Positions 1 through 8,963 of a stretch of DNA of 64,000 nt are shown here, one piece after another; position 1 is the stretch's first letter, and each line of letters starts with the position of its first letter. Below the pieces are notes generated by a model. The model did no database searches and was not told the origin of the DNA. It saw only the letters and a program-made list of their open reading frames with translations. The position numbers and the translations under genes were made by a program. The stretch is from Natrinema versiforme (GTDB lineage: Archaea; Halobacteriota; Halobacteria; Halobacteriales; Natrialbaceae): assembly GCF_005576615.1 (NCBI RefSeq), contig NZ_CP040330.1, positions 2,356,001 to 2,420,000 on the forward strand. Reading direction: 5' to 3'.

Positions 1-1
1 T

Positions 2-1129
2 GCACTCAAGCAGATCGGCACGAACTCTTGGCAGCGGATCGGGTGGGTGTTCGTCGTCGCGGGCTTCGTTATCCTCTCGTACTACAGCGTCGTCGCAGGC
101 TGGGTCTTGCAGTACACCGTCTACGGCCTGCAAGGGAACTACGCCGCAGACGGTGCGGCGCAGTTCGGAGCAACAACCGGGGGAATGATGTCGATACTCA
201 CACACGCGGTTTTCATGGCGGCCGTCATCGCCGTCGTCGGATTCGGTATTCGGCGCGGTATCGAATTCTCCGTGAAGCTGATGGTTCCCGCGATCATCAT
301 CCTCTTGGTCGGTCTGGCGGTCTACGCCGGAACGCTCCCGAATGCCGGGGAGGCCTACGCGTACTACCTGTCACCTGATCTGAGTACGATCGCCGCGAAC
401 TGGACCAGTATCTTACCCGCAGCCGCCGCACAGGCGTTCTTCACGCTCTCGCTCGGGATGGGCGTGATGATGACCTATGCATCCTACCTCGGAGAGGATC
501 GTAACCTCGCCAAAGACGCCGTCATCATCGTCGGATTAGACACGGCGATCGCGTTCACCGTCGGCCTCGTCGCGTTCCCGGTCCTCTTCTCCGGTGACCT
601 CGGTATCGCCGACATCGTCGCAATCGGCGACGGACCGGGCTTCATCTTCATCGCACTTTCGCAGGCGTTTAGCAACATTCCGCTCGGCAGCGTTCTCGGG
701 GCGATCTTCTTCGGTACCGTCTTCATCGCGGCGCTCTCGAGCGCGATCAGTATCATGGAGGTCGTGGTTTCCTACCTGATCGACGAACGTGGCGTCGATC
801 GCGTCCCGGCGACGCTCCTCATCGGAACCGCGATCTTCCTCTTCGGCGTTCCCGTCGCGTACGACGGCAGTCTCTCGTGGCTCACGGTCTACGACGAACT
901 CGCTAACAACATCCTGCTCATCCTCGGCGCACTGTTGGTATCCATCTACATCGGCTGGGTGGAGACCGACATCGGCCTCGAGGAACTCGGCAAAGGGATT
1001 CGAAACCTCAGCGGCTGGGGAACGGCCTGGATCTGGGCCCTTCGAGTTCCCGTCGTCGTCACGCTGGTCGTGATCCTCGGGCTGAACGCGATCGGTGCGT
1101 ACGAGGCGATCAGCGGTATTCTCACCTGA
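2..1129 (+). CDS. NSS-family sodium-dependent transporter, 5' truncated by window edge
   Basis: C-terminal part of a sodium:neurotransmitter symporter family carrier, a membrane protein that imports amino acids or related solutes with Na+. The reading frame is open from base 2, so the start lies outside the window; the GTG at 47 is internal. About eight or nine hydrophobic segments follow. The stretch QAFFTLSLGMGVMMTYASYL is typical of the conserved core around TM6-TM7 of prokaryotic NSS proteins. The short C-terminal tail ends near GAYEAISGILT. It converges on the SDR gene with a gap of about 20 bp. The family is clear; the substrate cannot be told. Confidence 0.9.
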   Translation, partial: ALKQIGTNSWQRIGWVFVVAGFVILSYYSVVAGWVLQYTVYGLQGNYAADGAAQFGATTGGMMSILTHAVFMAAVIAVVGFGIRRGIEFSVKLMVPAIIILLVGLAVYAGTLPNAGEAYAYYLSPDLSTIAANWTSILPAAAAQAFFTLSLGMGVMMTYASYLGEDRNLAKDAVIIVGLDTAIAFTVGLVAFPVLFSGDLGIADIVAIGDGPGFIFIALSQAFSNIPLGSVLGAIFFGTVFIAALSSAISIMEVVVSYLIDERGVDRVPATLLIGTAIFLFGVPVAYDGSLSWLTVYDELANNILLILGALLVSIYIGWVETDIGLEELGKGIRNLSGWGTAWIWALRVPVVVTLVVILGLNAIGAYEAISGILT

Positions 1130-1150
1130 TCGGCGGTCCGTTTTCGCCGA

Positions 1151-1885
1151 TCAGGCCTCGCCGTACACTGGCACAGCAGCGCCGCTTGTCACCGCGGCCC
1201 CGTCGCTACAGAGGAAGGCCACCACGTCCGCGATCTCGAGGGGATCGACCCACGAGTCGTGGTCCGCGTCGGGCATCATCTCCCGGTTCATCGGCGTGTC
1301 GATGACGCTCGGCATGACGCTGTTGGCCCGCACCGTCCCGCTGTTTTCCTCGGCGATCGTCTCCATCAGCAGCCGGATGCCGGCCTTCGTGATCCGGTAG
1401 GGGCCGTCCCCCTCGCCGCCCTCGAGCGAGGATCGAGCGCTGATGCTGACGATCGAGCCGTCCGTCTCCTGGAGGTGTGGCAGGGCGTGTTTCGAGGCGA
1501 GAAATGCGGTCTTCAGGTTGATGTCGACGAGCATCTCGAACGCCTCGAGGTCGGTCTCCTCGACGTGGTCGCCGCCGCGCCACGTCCCGGCGATGTTCAG
1601 GAGGTGATCGATCCGGCCGTAGTCGTCGACGACGGCCTCCATCAGGGCCGCGACGTCGTCCTCGTCGGTCAGGTCCGTCTCGTAGAACGCGAGGGCCGAT
1701 TCGTCGTCGGGATCGCGCTCGAGCTGGCTGTCCGCCTCGGCCGGCGCGATCACGTCGACGGCACAGACGGTCGCCCCCGCCTCGAGAAATCGGTCGACTG
1801 CGGCGCTGCCGAGCGCGCCGCTCGCGCCGGTGATCACCGCGACGGTCCCGCTGAAGTCGACGTCGAACGCAGTCGTCACTGCCAT
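1151..1885 (-). CDS. SDR-family NAD(P)-dependent oxidoreductase
   Basis: Classical short-chain dehydrogenase of 244 aa. A Rossmann glycine motif (TGASGALG) lies near the N-terminus, followed by an NxAG-type motif (NIAG), a catalytic-region serine (VSISARSS) and the YRITK catalytic Tyr/Lys pair. The start is taken at ATG 1885 (MAVTTAFDVDF), because the upstream extension to 1927 is proline/arginine-rich and not SDR-like. An aspartate after beta-strand 2 (AVDV) suggests NAD(H) preference. The substrate is unknown. It is transcribed leftward, after the response regulator with a gap of about 70 bp, and may be a single-gene unit. Confidence 0.85.
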   Translation of the reverse strand: MAVTTAFDVDFSGTVAVITGASGALGSAAVDRFLEAGATVCAVDVIAPAEADSQLERDPDDESALAFYETDLTDEDDVAALMEAVVDDYGRIDHLLNIAGTWRGGDHVEETDLEAFEMLVDINLKTAFLASKHALPHLQETDGSIVSISARSSLEGGEGDGPYRITKAGIRLLMETIAEENSGTVRANSVMPSVIDTPMNREMMPDADHDSWVDPLEIADVVAFLCSDGAAVTSGAAVPVYGEA

Positions 1886-1953
1886 ACGAGACGTTCGCGG
1901 GCCGTTCGCATGAAAGGGCGGGGCCATCGGACGGCCGGTCGACCACGTCGGCG

Positions 1954-2400
1954 TTACGAGGAGTCCGTCGGCAGCGCGGCTCGCCTGAACCAGAAGTCGG
2001 CGACCGCTTCGACCATCTCGGCGTACTCCTCGGAATCGGTCGGTTTCGTGAGATACGCGTTGGCCGCGAGTTCGTAGCTCTCGTGGATATCCTCGACGGT
2101 CGCCGATTGGGTCAACACGAGCACGGGGAGTCGCGCGAGCGTCGGCTCGTCCGTCAGCGCCTCGAGGAACTCGAGGCCGTCCATCCGCGGGAGGTCTAGA
2201 TCCAGCAAGACGAGGTCCGGAACCGACGGCGGCTCGTCGCCGCGGTCGGTCAGCCGCAGGAGCGCCTCGTCGCCGTCGGTGGCGACGTGGATCGAGATAT
2301 CGAGATCTAACCCACCGAACGCATCGCGGATGAACTGCACGTCCTCGTCGTCATTTTCGACGAGGAGCACGTCGATCGGTTCGTCGTGTCGACTGCTCAT
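1954..2400 (-). CDS. Response regulator, single receiver domain (Rcp1-like)
   Basis: Stand-alone CheY-like receiver of 148 aa. The acidic pair is at VENDDED, the phospho-acceptor Asp is in LVLLDLDLPRMDG, a Thr sits in VLVLTQS, and the conserved Lys-Pro is in YLTKPTDSEEY. The loop after the phospho-Asp and the length fit the Rcp1-type receivers that haloarchaea use with phytochrome-like or PAS histidine kinases. There is no output domain, so it probably signals by phosphotransfer or protein binding. No kinase gene is adjacent in this window. The start ATG at 2400 gives the normal N-terminus. Confidence 0.88.
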   Translation of the reverse strand: MSSRHDEPIDVLLVENDDEDVQFIRDAFGGLDLDISIHVATDGDEALLRLTDRGDEPPSVPDLVLLDLDLPRMDGLEFLEALTDEPTLARLPVLVLTQSATVEDIHESYELAANAYLTKPTDSEEYAEMVEAVADFWFRRAALPTDSS

Positions 2401-2584
2401 ACTGTTCCCATGACGAATACGTCAGTGACTGTTTCATCCACTCCAGTAATCATGCACTTCTAGTCAGAGTATTCGTTTAAGGCTACTTGCTAAGTAATTT
2501 GGAATCCCGCGGCGAATCGCACCAGCCGCTGTGGATGCAACTCGACGGACGACTAAAGCCGCCGGGGATCGATGAGGGCACTGA

Positions 2585-3250
2585 ATGCGACTCATCGCAC
2601 ACCGGGGGTTCGCCGCGACAGCCCCCGAGAACACGATCGGTGCCGTCCGGGCTGCAGCCGAGCACGCCGACGCCGTCGAGTTCGACGTGCGGCGGTGTGG
2701 CTCCGGCGAACTCGTCGTCGTCCACGACGACACCATCGACCGCGTCACCGACGGCTCCGGGACCGTCGCGGACGCCACCGTGAGCGAACTCACCGCTCAC
2801 TCCGTCCTCGAGTCCGACGAGTCGATCCCGACCCTCGACGCGATGCTCGCGGCCCTGCCGCCGACCGTCGAGGTCAACCTCGAACTGAAAGAGCCCGGTA
2901 TCGCGGGCGACGTGCTCGCGGCGCTCGAGGACGCGGCTATCGACACCCGGGTCGTGACGACCTCCTTTCTCGCCGGCGAACTGCGGACGATCCGCGAGCG
3001 CGACCCGAGTCAGCCGATCGGGTTGCTCGCCAGTCGCCACCTCGAGACGCCGGTCACGACGGCGGTCGAACTCGACTGCGACGTCCTCGGCGCGAGCTGC
3101 TGGCGCTGTCTGGCGACCCGGATCGTGCCGCGTGCGAAAGCCGTGGGGCTCGAGGTCCACTCATGGTCGATCGAACGGCGACCGATGGCGACGCTGCTCG
3201 AGCGGCGCGGCGTCGACTGCGTCTCGGCGGATCGGCCGATCCGCGTCTAA
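2585..3250 (+). CDS. Glycerophosphodiester phosphodiesterase
   Basis: GDPD-family enzyme of 221 aa with a TIM-barrel fold, hydrolysing glycerophosphodiesters to glycerol 3-phosphate and an alcohol. The N-terminal catalytic motif LIAHRGFAATAPENT holds the His-Arg pair and metal Glu; EFDVR supplies the second acidic pair, and VVVHDDTIDRVTDGSG holds the second catalytic His. Further conserved pieces are VNLELKE and the C-terminal VHSWSIE. There is no signal peptide, so it is probably cytoplasmic. The start ATG 2585 lies directly before the LIAHRG strand, as usual for short archaeal UgpQ-type proteins. Confidence 0.92.
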   Translation: MRLIAHRGFAATAPENTIGAVRAAAEHADAVEFDVRRCGSGELVVVHDDTIDRVTDGSGTVADATVSELTAHSVLESDESIPTLDAMLAALPPTVEVNLELKEPGIAGDVLAALEDAAIDTRVVTTSFLAGELRTIRERDPSQPIGLLASRHLETPVTTAVELDCDVLGASCWRCLATRIVPRAKAVGLEVHSWSIERRPMATLLERRGVDCVSADRPIRV

Positions 3251-3367
3251 CCGCTCGGTGCGGAGTGTCCGGCTATCCCACGACCGGCCTCGAGAGTCCG
3301 GTGATTCGCAGTCCACGTCGGACGGCGCAGTGGCCCAGTGGTCCCGTCGTCAGCCATCGGTTTCGCG

Positions 3368-3835
3368 CTAGCGCCCCGGCCGCTGGAATTCGATGGTCAC
3401 GACGCCCTCCGCGAGTTCGTCCGTCGAGCGTATCGCTCCGGTTCGGTACGTCGCATTTCGGTCCACATCGGCTTCGGCCGGCGGGAAGAACAGCACCCGT
3501 TCCCGGGTGTTCTCGTACCGAATAACGCGCGTCTCGTATCCGCTCCAGTAGAGGTCGGCGAGAAACGATTCGCCCTCCTGTACCGAAACGGACGGCTTGT
3601 ACTCGAGGGGCCGAGAGACGACGCGAAACCGCGCGTCCGGATGCCAGTCGCTGCCGTACAGTCTGGCCCGGTCCTCGCGTTCGTTTCGAGCGCGTGTCCG
3701 TTGGGCACCCAGCAGTCCGAGGACGGAACTGCCGAGGAGCAACGCTGCCCGTCGCACGGCCGCTCGTCGCGAGACGGGGACCGCGCCTGAGTCGTCCGTA
3801 TCTATCTCGCGCGCTCTCGAGGCCTCTCGAGTCAA
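3368..3835 (-). CDS. Hypothetical protein with twin-arginine-like hydrophobic N-terminus
   Basis: Not recognised. The 155-aa product has an Arg-rich stretch (SRRAAVRRAALLLGSSVLGL) followed by a hydrophobic segment, which looks like a Tat-type signal or a single membrane anchor, then a soluble domain of about 100 aa rich in beta-prone residues and ending in EFQRPGR. The start is uncertain: TTG at 3835 gives the full length, while a GTG at 3757 would begin close to the hydrophobic stretch. Codon use looks normal for the chromosome. It stands alone between convergent GDPD and the YjbQ gene. A secreted or anchored small protein is the only inference. Confidence 0.6.
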   Translation of the reverse strand: MTREASRAREIDTDDSGAVPVSRRAAVRRAALLLGSSVLGLLGAQRTRARNEREDRARLYGSDWHPDARFRVVSRPLEYKPSVSVQEGESFLADLYWSGYETRVIRYENTRERVLFFPPAEADVDRNATYRTGAIRSTDELAEGVVTIEFQRPGR

Positions 3836-3919
3836 TTCATCGGGCGTACGCCGCGCTGGTACTTGAACGAGATCTGTGAAAATACAGGGCCGCGGTACCG
3901 CCTGTTTGAGAGTCGAGCG

Positions 3920-4309
3920 CTAGTCGCCGACGGTCGTCACGGACACCGTCCGCGTTCGCGGGCCGTCGCACTCGACGAGCAACACCGACTGCCACGTCCC
4001 GAGCGCTAACTCGCCGTCTGCGACCGGAATCGTCACGTCGGGGCCGATCAGCGCCGCTCGCAGGTGCGAGTCCGCGTTCCCGTCCAATTCGTCGTGTGCG
4101 TGCCCCTCGTCGGGCACCAGATCTCGCAGGAACGACTCGAAATCGCCCCGGAGCCGCGGTTCGTCCTCTTGGACGACGAGGCCGGCCGTCGTGTGCTCGA
4201 CGAAGGCCGTACAGGTCCCGGATTCCAGATCGTCGGGGACGGCCGCGGCGATGCGATCGGTCACGTCGACGGTCGTCAGTCGGGACTCGGTCTCGACGGG
4301 AAAGGCCAT
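3920..4309 (-). CDS. YjbQ/UPF0047-family protein
   Basis: YjbQ family protein of 129 aa, sometimes annotated as secondary thiamine-phosphate synthase. Conserved pieces are VEHTTAGLVVQEDEP (the family HTT motif), HAHDELDGNADSHLRAALIG, and the C-terminal GTWQSVLLVECDGPRTR. The start is set at ATG 4309 (MAFPVETESRL), the usual N-terminus; the frame stays open to 4426 but that extension is low-complexity. Family members are small trimeric proteins and the thiamine-related activity is weakly supported, so the family name is safer than the function. The HEAT-repeat gene lies 90 bp upstream on the same strand. Confidence 0.88.
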   Translation of the reverse strand: MAFPVETESRLTTVDVTDRIAAAVPDDLESGTCTAFVEHTTAGLVVQEDEPRLRGDFESFLRDLVPDEGHAHDELDGNADSHLRAALIGPDVTIPVADGELALGTWQSVLLVECDGPRTRTVSVTTVGD

Positions 4310-4401
4310 GTGCGAGTCCACAATCGCGAGAACGGAGTGCGTTCCGGTCGCCGCGGTCGGCGAGGACTGTGGACGGCGGGACGGCGTCTTCGCCGTAGCC
4401 G

Positions 4402-5427
4402 CTACGAGAGTTGCGTGACGGCCCACGCGGCGCGGTCGCGAACCGTCGGTGCCGGGTCCTCGCTCGCGAGATTCTCGAGGTGAGACACGGCCGCCTCGAC
4501 GCGACCGTACCCGAGCGCGGTGCAGACGTTCGCCCGGACGAGCGGGTGATCGTCCGCGAGCAACTCGAGGAGCCGTCCGCGGACCGGTTCGATCGCGGGG
4601 TCGCTCTCGGCGGCGACGCGGGCGATCGCGTCCGCGGCGACGGCTCGCGTCTCCGGATCGTCGCGCGACAGCGCCGCGCCGAGTTCGTCACAGACCGGTT
4701 CGACGGCGGCGGGATCGCAGCGGGCCGCGTCGCCGAGACAGCCGATCGCGGCGTGGCGAAGGGCCGTCTCGTCGTGATCGACGAGCGCGGCAGCGTGGGC
4801 GACGAACTCGAGGGAGGGCAGCGTTCCGTCGGAACGCGCCAGCCGGCCGAGCGCCCGAAGCGCCGGGAGCCCGTACTCGTCCGGGTCCGACGCCAGCGCG
4901 TCGGTGAGGACCGGTACCGCGGGTTCGATCGCCGTCGGCTCCTCCCTCGAGACGTGCGCTATCGCCTGCAGCCCCTCTCGATCGTAGCCGCGCCGCCGCT
5001 CGAGTACGTCGGCGATCGCCGCGGCGTGATCGGCCACGACGTCCGGCCGCTCGGCGGCGACGGCGGCGATGCATCGAAGCAGTTCTCCCGTGGCCGGCTG
5101 CTCCGTGCGTTCGACGGCGACGCCGACGATGGCCGCGGTCGACGGCGCGACATCGGTGGGCGCTTCGGTCGCCAGATCGGCGAGACAGGCGGCTACCTCG
5201 TCGTGAAAATCTATCTCGGGCCGCTCGAGCAGCGCTCGGAGCTTCGGAACCGTCGGCGCGTACGCTGCGGTTTGCCCCCGTTCGTCGATTGCAGTTCGAA
5301 TTCGTCGGACCGCGGTTCGTTGTGCAGTCGGTTCCTCGGCGTCGAGTCGCGTCAGGATCGCTGGCAGATCGACTCCGGTGGCCCCCCGGCCCCGGGGCTC
5401 GATGGCCTCGCCCCCGTCCCCAGTCAT
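4402..5427 (-). CDS. HEAT-repeat protein
   Basis: Alpha-solenoid protein of 341 aa made of HEAT-type helical repeats of about 35-40 residues, such as AVRRIRTAIDERG, HAAIGCLGDAARCDPAAVEPV, AVAADAIARVAAES and VRANVCTALGYGRVEAAVSHL. There is no catalytic motif; such proteins are usually interaction scaffolds. The start is set at ATG 5427 (MTGDGGEAIEP) because a TATA-like TTTATA on this strand at 5451-5456 sits about 27 nt upstream, as expected for a leaderless message; the ATG at 5439 would be too close to that box. The partner is unknown. Confidence 0.8.
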   Translation of the reverse strand: MTGDGGEAIEPRGRGATGVDLPAILTRLDAEEPTAQRTAVRRIRTAIDERGQTAAYAPTVPKLRALLERPEIDFHDEVAACLADLATEAPTDVAPSTAAIVGVAVERTEQPATGELLRCIAAVAAERPDVVADHAAAIADVLERRRGYDREGLQAIAHVSREEPTAIEPAVPVLTDALASDPDEYGLPALRALGRLARSDGTLPSLEFVAHAAALVDHDETALRHAAIGCLGDAARCDPAAVEPVCDELGAALSRDDPETRAVAADAIARVAAESDPAIEPVRGRLLELLADDHPLVRANVCTALGYGRVEAAVSHLENLASEDPAPTVRDRAAWAVTQLS

Positions 5428-5450
5428 CGTGTCCTGCATTGGAGATGGAC

Positions 5451-5456
5451 TATAAA
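5451..5456 (-). promoter_or_regulatory. TATA box of the HEAT-repeat gene
   Basis: TTTATA on the minus strand, centred about 27 nt before ATG 5427. The spacing implies a transcript beginning at or next to the start codon, typical of haloarchaea, and it decides the start of that gene. Confidence 0.55.
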
Positions 5457-5556
5457 GCCGTTCTGGCCGATCGAGTCCGTACAACCGGTTGTTCGAGCCG
5501 GATGTCGGCGAAACCGAACCTGTTCGAAATCGGAAGCGAGCGGCAGCCGAGTGACT

Positions 5557-7587
5557 CTACGCCAGCCACTCGTCGGGCTTGGTGTCGTAATCGACATCGT
5601 CGGCCGCGAGGTGTTCGACCTCCTCCCACGGCACGTCCTCGGTCGTCATCGTCTCGCCGTTGTACCGGATCAGCTTACCCTGCTCTTCGGGCTCGGGCTC
5701 GCGGTTGCGGCGCTTGGCGACCTCGATGTCGTGTTCGTCGACCTCCTTGACGATCGTCAGGAGGTTCACCGGCCGTCCCCACAGCTCGAAGATGCGTTTG
5801 AGGGTTTCCTTCGCTTGCCCCAGATCGAGCATGACGCCGTTGTACTGGTGGCCGAGCAGCAGTTCGTTGGCGTTGTTGTAGTTGCCGTCGTAGACCGCGA
5901 TCGTCGGCTTCCCGAAGTTGGTGAACTGCAGGAGCAGTTTCTTCTTTACGTCCTCGGCCGCGTCGCTGGCGACGTGAAACTGCCCGGTCGCTTGGGAGTG
6001 TTCGTAGGTGAAGTAGTTGTTCTCCGTGATGAACTCCTGGGTCAGGAACTCGTCCAAGAAGGTCACGTCGTTGTGGCTCTCCCGGACGTCGAACATCCGG
6101 TCCCAGCCGGCCGTGAAGTCGACGTTCTCGAGCGCTTCCTCGACCGACGAATAGCGGGCGTCGTCGAACAGGTAGCGGCCGATCCGCTCGAGTTCGTTCT
6201 GGTTGACCCGCGCGAGGAACCCGCGGTTCTGGCGCTTGACCAGCGAGTAGTGCCGGCGGGCCACCCCCTCGTAGGTCAGCACCTTCCACGGGTATTTCGA
6301 CACGTCGATCTCGCCCTCGCGGGCCCGCTCTATGGCCTGTCGGTCGAGCCACTCATCGGGAACGTCATCGAGTTGATCGAGCGTCTCCGGGGTGATCGTC
6401 TCGATCGCCGTCGGCGGCTCGAGGGTCTCGAGGACTTCCTCGAAGTCGACGACATCGGTGAGGTTGCGCCACGAGACGCCCTCGACGCGCAGGAGGTGCT
6501 CGAGCACGTCCCGGCGGTTGGTCGTATTCTCGACGTACTCCCAGAGTTCCATGCCGAGGCTGTAGGGGTTGAGCCCGCCGGAGGCGAGCACCTTCGCCAT
6601 GTGGTCGGCGTAGTTGAGGAACTCGTCGTCGCCGGCGAAGACCTCGTCGGTCATCATCGTCGACTCCCAGTAAGCGGCCCACCCCTCGTTCATCACCTTC
6701 GTCATCTTCTGGGCGGCGAAGTAGTAGGCCTCGGCGCGCATCATGTCGAGGATGTCGCGTTGCCATTCCTCCATCTCGACGCCCCGGTCCGCCTCGTCGT
6801 CGTACTGCTTGCCGTGCTCGCGGACGAACGCCAGCACGTCCTTCTGGGGCTCCTCCGGGAAGCTTCCCGTGATGTCCTCGTCCTCGAGTTTCTCGACCCA
6901 CTCCTCGTTGAACACTTCGCCCTTGATCTCGTCGGAGAGCTCGAGCTCGTCTAACTTTTCGGCGAGGTCCTCGTCGATCTCCTCGATCGCGGGCCCGTCG
7001 ACGTCGAGCCGGCGGCTGAACACCTGATGCTGGTCGATGTTGTCCTCCAGCGAGAGGCAGTGGTCGATCCACTTCTCGACCTCCGCGCGGTCGATCTCGG
7101 GATCGGACATGTACTCGTCGATGGCCCGCGCGTGGCGCTCGAGCATGGCGGCCGCGTTGACCTGATCCTCGTCGGCGCGCCCGCTGGTGAACATGCCGAA
7201 CCAGTCGTTGTTCGCGAAGAAGTCCGAGTGGGCCTCGACGTGGGTGATGACCGCCTTCTGGTCGGCCACCGTGTTCGACTCCTGTAAGAACGCGTGGGCC
7301 GGGTTGTCGTTGTTGACGATCTCGAAGGCCTTCCCGCCGCCGTACTGGCCCTGCTTTTGCTGCTTGTCGTACTGCATGCCCCACCGCCAGTGAGGGTACC
7401 GGGACTGGAACCCGCCGTAGGCGATGAGTTCGTTCATCTCGTCGTAGTCGATGATCCAGTACTTCACCGGGTAGGGATCGAGGCCGAGCTTCTCCGCGAG
7501 GTTCCGCGCCTCCTCGACCGGTTCCTCGAGGTCGCTGGCGATCGCCTGTTTGCGGAATCGGTCCGCGTTGGAATTTGACTTACTCAT
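5557..7587 (-). CDS. SpoVR family protein
   Basis: SpoVR/YcgB family protein of 676 aa. Family features near the N-terminus include KYWIIDYDEMNELIAYGGFQ, the conserved RYPHWRWGM, ITHVEAHSDFFANN with conserved His/Glu, and later ALVF-type blocks such as MTKVMNEGWAAYWES. The biochemical role is unknown; in bacteria the gene travels with the PrkA/YeaG kinase and YeaH and is linked to stationary-phase or stress physiology. ATG 7587 is preferred to GTG 7596 because a GGTGG Shine-Dalgarno-like run lies 5 to 6 nt before it. It is last in a four-gene leftward unit after the YeaH-type gene (gap 47 bp). Confidence 0.93.
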   Translation of the reverse strand: MSKSNSNADRFRKQAIASDLEEPVEEARNLAEKLGLDPYPVKYWIIDYDEMNELIAYGGFQSRYPHWRWGMQYDKQQKQGQYGGGKAFEIVNNDNPAHAFLQESNTVADQKAVITHVEAHSDFFANNDWFGMFTSGRADEDQVNAAAMLERHARAIDEYMSDPEIDRAEVEKWIDHCLSLEDNIDQHQVFSRRLDVDGPAIEEIDEDLAEKLDELELSDEIKGEVFNEEWVEKLEDEDITGSFPEEPQKDVLAFVREHGKQYDDEADRGVEMEEWQRDILDMMRAEAYYFAAQKMTKVMNEGWAAYWESTMMTDEVFAGDDEFLNYADHMAKVLASGGLNPYSLGMELWEYVENTTNRRDVLEHLLRVEGVSWRNLTDVVDFEEVLETLEPPTAIETITPETLDQLDDVPDEWLDRQAIERAREGEIDVSKYPWKVLTYEGVARRHYSLVKRQNRGFLARVNQNELERIGRYLFDDARYSSVEEALENVDFTAGWDRMFDVRESHNDVTFLDEFLTQEFITENNYFTYEHSQATGQFHVASDAAEDVKKKLLLQFTNFGKPTIAVYDGNYNNANELLLGHQYNGVMLDLGQAKETLKRIFELWGRPVNLLTIVKEVDEHDIEVAKRRNREPEPEEQGKLIRYNGETMTTEDVPWEEVEHLAADDVDYDTKPDEWLA

Positions 7588-7634
7588 GGAAACCACCGGG
7601 GTTCGTGAGTTCGAAGCGAACGGCGTGTGCTTCG

Positions 7635-8963
7635 TTACTCATCGGTCTCACTCTCCGTCGAGAGGATATCGTAGATCGCGTCGGTCACGTCGTCCTCGCC
7701 GTTGACGTACGCCACCGCGACATCCTCGGCGTCAGTGCCGAAGTGGCGCTCGAGTTCCTCGGCGTGGGTGGCGTTGATCGCGTTGCCGCTGGGTTGGGTC
7801 TCGACGTAGGCGTGGAGGTTCGCCGGAATCTGCTCCATCATCGGAATGACCCGCTCCTCGGTGTCGTTCGAGGAGTTCTCGGAGTCGCCGGCCGCGAAGA
7901 CGTAGCGGTTCCAGTCGCTCCAGGGGTACTCCTCTAACAGTTGGTTCGCGAGTTCGTACGCGCTCGAGATCTTGGTGCCGCCGCCGCTTCGGATGCCGAA
8001 GAACTCGTCGCGCTCGACCTCCCACGCGTCGGCGTCGTGGGCGATGTAGACGAACTCGGCGTTGTCGTACTTGCCCTGCAGATACCAGTCCAGCGGCGTG
8101 AAGGTCCGCTCGACGAGTTCGCGTTTCTTCTCGCGCATCGAGCCGGAGACGTCGCGGATGTTGACGACGACGACGTTCTTCTCTTTCTCCTCGATGATCT
8201 CGGGGTGGCGGTAGCGCTCGTCTTCCCGTCGGAAGGGGACGTGTTTGACCCCCTCGCGGCGGATCTTCTGCTGGACGCTCTCGCGCTCGACGTTCTCCTC
8301 GACATCCTCGATGGAGTCCCATTTCCCGCGTTCCTCGTCCGGAACGTCGTCGTAGGCCTCCTGAATCCAGGCCATCGACACCGGGAGGCTCTCGCCGCGG
8401 GCCCACTCGAAGACCTCGCGGGGCTCGATCCCCTCGACCTTGCAGAGTTCCCGTAGGAACTCCTCGTCGAAGTCCATCGCGAGCTTTCGCTTGAGTCCCT
8501 CCTTGAACATCCGCTCGAAGTCGAGCGTGCTGTTGGGACCGGTCCGCGTGAGGTCCGTGAACGGCCCCTCCTTTTCCTCGATGACCTTCTTGCCCTTCGG
8601 GTCGAGGTCGAGCCCGAGTTCCTCGTCGAGTTCCTCGGCGAACTCCTCGGGGTCCATCTCGTAGTACTCGTGCTCGCCGCCCTCCTCGCCGGGTTCGCCG
8701 TCCTCGCCGTCGTCGTCGCCCGGCTGGGGCTGGGGTTGGCCGACCGGCTGGCCGGTATCGGGCGTGCCGTCCTCGCCCTGGCCGACCCCGCCCTGATCGC
8801 GCTGGTCGTACTCGAACTCCGGCAGCGAGACGATCTTGACCGGGATGTTGATCTCGCCCGGCCGGCTCTGTCCGAGGTCGCCGTACTGGATGAAGTCGGC
8901 CAGATCCTCGCGGCGCTGCTCGCCGACTTCGCGGAATCGCTCGAGGTCGTCTCTCAGTCCCAT
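7635..8963 (-). CDS. YeaH/YhbH family protein (DUF444), VWA-like
   Basis: DUF444 protein of 442 aa. The N-terminal part is acidic and glycine/proline-rich (around [14 protein letters not shown]), and the C-terminal half holds a von Willebrand A-like fold with a MIDAS-type [18 protein letters not shown] motif. Such proteins are the partner of PrkA kinases in the yeaG-yeaH-ycgB module. The start is set at ATG 8963 ([10 protein letters not shown]); the longer frame to 9101 is unlike the family. The start overlaps the end of the upstream PrkA gene by 10 bp, suggesting translational coupling. The function is unproven beyond a role in kinase-linked stress signalling. Confidence 0.92.
   Translation of the reverse strand: MGLRDDLERFREVGEQRREDLADFIQYGDLGQSRPGEINIPVKIVSLPEFEYDQRDQGGVGQGEDGTPDTGQPVGQPQPQPGDDDGEDGEPGEEGGEHEYYEMDPEEFAEELDEELGLDLDPKGKKVIEEKEGPFTDLTRTGPNSTLDFERMFKEGLKRKLAMDFDEEFLRELCKVEGIEPREVFEWARGESLPVSMAWIQEAYDDVPDEERGKWDSIEDVEENVERESVQQKIRREGVKHVPFRREDERYRHPEIIEEKEKNVVVVNIRDVSGSMREKKRELVERTFTPLDWYLQGKYDNAEFVYIAHDADAWEVERDEFFGIRSGGGTKISSAYELANQLLEEYPWSDWNRYVFAAGDSENSSNDTEERVIPMMEQIPANLHAYVETQPSGNAINATHAEELERHFGTDAEDVAVAYVNGEDDVTDAIYDILSTESETDE

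Noticed and set aside
4411-6954. 847-aa open frame on the plus strand
   Set aside because: It is antisense to the HEAT-repeat and SpoVR genes; composition is Arg/Leu/Val-biased without any family motif. High G+C keeps such frames open.
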